Source: Chloroflexota bacterium
GTDB lineage: Bacteria > Chloroflexota > Dehalococcoidia > UBA1151 > UBA1328
Direction of reading: 5' to 3'
Assembly: GCA_002687335.1 (NCBI GenBank)
Contig: NYZY01000059.1
Span: 1 to 18,020 of the forward strand
DNA length: 18,020 nucleotides
Under the pieces are notes generated by a model. It ran no database searches. It was not told the DNA's origin and saw nothing but the letters and a program-made list of their open reading frames with translations. The translations under genes and the position numbers were made by a program. Below, piece after piece: positions 16,344-18,020 of this stretch; position 1 is the stretch's first letter, and each line of letters opens with the position of its first letter.

Positions 16344-16397
16344 GTCCTATAACGATATTCATTAGTATTTCACCCAATTTTTTACTTGTAATATTCA

Positions 16398-16420
16398 GTG
16401 ATGTGAATTCAGGTCATCAC
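16398..16420. repeat. Inverted repeat GTGATG / CATCAC, possible operator
   Basis: Six-base arms GTGATG (16398-16403) and CATCAC (16415-16420) flank an 11-base spacer that itself contains the palindrome TGAATTCA. It lies 67 bases upstream of the JAMM protease start, a suitable place for a regulator site. It does not fit the CRP or FNR consensus spacing. The role is inferred from position only. Confidence 0.3.
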
Positions 16421-16509
16421 AATATACCTAGCATATAAACAAGCATCGTTGTTTGCGATAGCAGAATTATCGTCCTCTCTGCCCGTAAGGCATTATGAAG
16501 AACAGAATA

Positions 16510-16524
16510 AATTGATTATCAATT
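16510..16524. repeat. 15-bp perfect palindrome AATTGAT-T-ATCAATT
   Basis: Seven-base arms flank one central base, inside the non-coding gap and about 130 bases before the hypothetical gene. It could be an operator, but palindromes of this AT-rich composition also arise by chance. Confidence 0.3.
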
Positions 16525-16655
16525 CTTGATTTACAGGATTAGTGAGCAGCACATGAGTGCCCGGGTTATCGGCATAATCGGACATCGGGTTTAATCCTAC
16601 CGTTGGGATTGTGCAACGATTGTTAGATTGCATAATCGATCTTGAGAAAACTTGA

Positions 16656-17084
16656 TTGCCTAGAATTTCTAAAACCGGATTGAATAGGCGTAGTAGAAAT
16701 CTACGTCGTTCGCAGCGTGATGCTCTTGCACGTATCGGGTTATCAACGGCGGCTGCACCCATGTCAGGTGAACTAACAACATGTATTGCCTACATGTGTC
16801 CGTGGGCCCATGCATGCGATACGGCTACTCCACGTCCAGCGGTGGTTCCGGAACGCAGATGTATACGAAAGTTTCCTGATGAACAGCGACCAATATCAGG
16901 ATTGTCAGATATTGCCCTCGATAATTTGGCAAGATACAGGGAAGAAGGTATCCGTCTTGAAGCCGTTACGATCTCGATTCTAGATGAATTTCGCCCTATG
17001 GGTCCGACATCTTCACTTGGCCGTAAGCGTCCTGAACGTCCGATATATGAAGCTGGAGTTCGCGGCAAACCATTTATTAGTTGA
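16656..17084 (+). CDS. Hypothetical basic protein with a Cys cluster
   Basis: I do not recognise this protein. The frame opens directly after a TGA at 16653-16655 and runs 142 residues from TTG 16656; an in-frame ATG at 16761 would give 107 residues and is an equally good start. The first 30 residues are very rich in Arg and Ser. Then comes a cluster Cys43, Cys48, His52, Cys54, Cys69, spaced C-x4-C-x5-C-x14-C, within a segment CPWAHAC. This could be a metal or iron-sulfur site. A helical stretch SDIALDNLARYREEGIRLEAV (83-103) follows and the tail is basic. Codon choice looks like that of the neighbouring genes, which favours this frame over the opposite strand. No signal peptide or membrane span is seen. 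It converges with the CoA-transferase gene. Confidence 0.45.
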   Translation: MPRISKTGLNRRSRNLRRSQRDALARIGLSTAAAPMSGELTTCIAYMCPWAHACDTATPRPAVVPERRCIRKFPDEQRPISGLSDIALDNLARYREEGIRLEAVTISILDEFRPMGPTSSLGRKRPERPIYEAGVRGKPFIS

Positions 17085-17142
17085 TTTGTCGTTTGGACTT
17101 TTTAATACTCAATGCTTTATAGCACCACAAGCTAAACCAGAT

Positions 17143-18020
17143 TTAAGCGACTGATTCATCTGAGTGTAGTTTAGTAATTTGATCTTTACTGAAGCCCACG
17201 TCCATTAGAATGTCATCGGTATGTTGGCCTAGAGCGGGGGAAGGGATTTCTTCGGGCATACCGTCCCCGAATCTTACTACCGGACCTGATGTTCGTATTT
17301 TTTTCCCGGTGTGATGATTCATTTCGATGACGTATTTATTGGCTAAAACTTGTTCATCATCGATCATTTCTTCCACATACCGAATCGGTTCGCAGGGTAT
17401 ATCGTGGGCGCGCAGCTTTTTGAACCAGTGTTTAGTAGATTTGCTTGCGAAGATCTGTTCGAATTTACTTACCAGGCGTTTGCTCTGGGATATCGCGTCT
17501 GACGTAGTATCGTCATAATCCGGGTTGGTCACTCTTGGGTCTTTTAATCCAAGTACATCCAAAAGGCGTTTTCTAGCGTGCACAGCGAGCGTTCCAAGGG
17601 CTAGTCCGCCATCCAGAGTCTTGTATGCGCGGTAGTAACAGTGGTAGATCGATGGCCTTACGGCCTGTTGGTAGCTTTTTTGAATTTCTTCGTAACTAGC
17701 ACTCTGTTCAACTAAATCTGGGTACACAGTTTCATGCCATATCTTCGCGGGGGCTGGAACTCCGTCGATATCTGCTATGCGTAATGTTTGCATGCCTATA
17801 GCATTCCCGAGGAGACTGGTTGAAATTAATTGCCCTTTACCAGTTTTACCTCTTCCGATAATTCCAGCAAGGATGCCGTTCGCTGCTGCATAACCTGTAG
17901 AAAAATCTATGAAAGATGATGACCAGACTACTTCGGGTTGGCCGTTTTGTATTTTGCCTTCACTTGCTACAGCTCCTGAGTATCCCTGTAATATCAGATC
18001 GAACCCCGGCATATCGGCCA
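17143..18020 (-). CDS. CaiB/BaiF (family III) CoA-transferase, C-terminal part (5' end outside window)
   Basis: The frame is open to the right edge, giving about 291 residues. The internal ATG at 18012 is not the true start, because the reading continues through an AD-MPGFDLILQGYSG segment that matches the mid-protein GPYAD-RPGYDLIAQA region of the family. The presumed catalytic Asp lies in SFIDFSTGY (codon about 17905-17907). A GKGQLISTSLL segment then follows, corresponding to the conserved G-x-G-Q strand. The C-terminal ELPAR-like CEPI segment, the EMIDDEQV stretch and the final APALGQHTDDIL-type motif (here SPALGQHTDDIL) are all present. It should transfer CoA between organic acids in the cytoplasm, or racemise an acyl-CoA; the acid is unknown. 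About 110-130 N-terminal residues are missing because of the window edge. Confidence 0.92.
   Translation of the reverse strand, partial: ADMPGFDLILQGYSGAVASEGKIQNGQPEVVWSSSFIDFSTGYAAANGILAGIIGRGKTGKGQLISTSLLGNAIGMQTLRIADIDGVPAPAKIWHETVYPDLVEQSASYEEIQKSYQQAVRPSIYHCYYRAYKTLDGGLALGTLAVHARKRLLDVLGLKDPRVTNPDYDDTTSDAISQSKRLVSKFEQIFASKSTKHWFKKLRAHDIPCEPIRYVEEMIDDEQVLANKYVIEMNHHTGKKIRTSGPVVRFGDGMPEEIPSPALGQHTDDILMDVGFSKDQITKLHSDESVA

Larger units (their letters stand above)
16344..16655. other. Intergenic region of about 310 bp with two small dyads
   Basis: No convincing coding sequence, tRNA or intrinsic terminator was found here. It lies between the JAMM gene (minus strand) and a plus-strand hypothetical gene, so it should hold divergent promoters. 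Two inverted repeats stand out, at 16398-16420 and 16510-16524. A short frame at about 16553 reads MSARVIGIIGHRV before a stop; it is too short to call. The stretch is AT-rich compared with flanking genes. Confidence 0.5.

Noticed and set aside
16402..16421. CRP-like site TGTGA...TCACA
   Set aside because: The half-sites are ten bases apart rather than six, so it does not fit the CRP spacing.
16493..16762. 89-residue minus-strand frame covering the AT-rich gap and the start of the hypothetical gene
   Set aside because: No ribosome binding site, no recognisable motif, and the opposite frame has better codon use.
17143..18012. CoA-transferase gene starting at the ATG at 18012
   Set aside because: The frame continues to the window edge and the sequence at this ATG matches the middle of the family, so the gene is cut by the window rather than truncated.

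Overview
The window is a compact bacterial chromosome segment of moderate GC content. It has short gaps, frequent strand switches, no RNA genes, no insertion sequences and no CRISPR array. The gene mix is an enolase-superfamily dehydratase, a Gfo/Idh/MocA oxidoreductase, an HpcH/HpaI aldolase, a PIG-L deacetylase, a CaiB/BaiF CoA-transferase, an SDR, and a very large FtsX-type permease with two ATPases. That mix would suit a free-living heterotroph such as the marine SAR202 group of Chloroflexota. This assignment is an inference from gene content; no taxonomic marker is present.

Layout. At 1-750 lies the 3' part of an MFS exporter. At 867-3151 lie a galactonate-dehydratase-like enolase-superfamily enzyme and a Gfo/Idh/MocA dehydrogenase, both on the plus strand. 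They are closed off by a strong hairpin against a convergent histidine phosphatase (3221-3952). Divergent from the phosphatase is an HpcH/HpaI aldolase (4163-4993). The dehydratase, dehydrogenase and aldolase are the parts expected for a sugar-acid degradation route. At 5073-6620 are a PIG-L deacetylase and an alpha/beta hydrolase on the minus strand. At 6715-8376 is a tight purE-purK pair for de novo purine synthesis.

At 8389-13575 on the minus strand is a three-gene ABC operon: a 1167-residue FtsX/MacB-type permease followed by two LolD/MacB-type ATPases. The first ATPase carries a C-terminal AbrB/SpoVT-like tail, and the last two genes overlap. Divergent from this operon is a lipoprotein-type HtrA/DegP serine protease (13844-14920), followed by an intergenic hairpin and an SDR (15031-15849). 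In the SDR the catalytic Asn and Lys of the usual N-S-Y-K tetrad are exchanged. A JAMM/MPN metalloprotease gene converges on the SDR with a 4-nt overlap. A gap of about 320 bp holding two small inverted repeats follows, then an unrecognised small protein with a Cys cluster, and finally a CoA-transferase gene cut by the right edge.

The most unusual items are the SDR with the exchanged tetrad residues, the ABC ATPase with an AbrB-like tail, the Cys-motif and beta-sandwich-like regions in the ectodomains of its partner permease, and the unrecognised Cys-cluster protein. Nothing here is clearly a complete new defence or mobile system.
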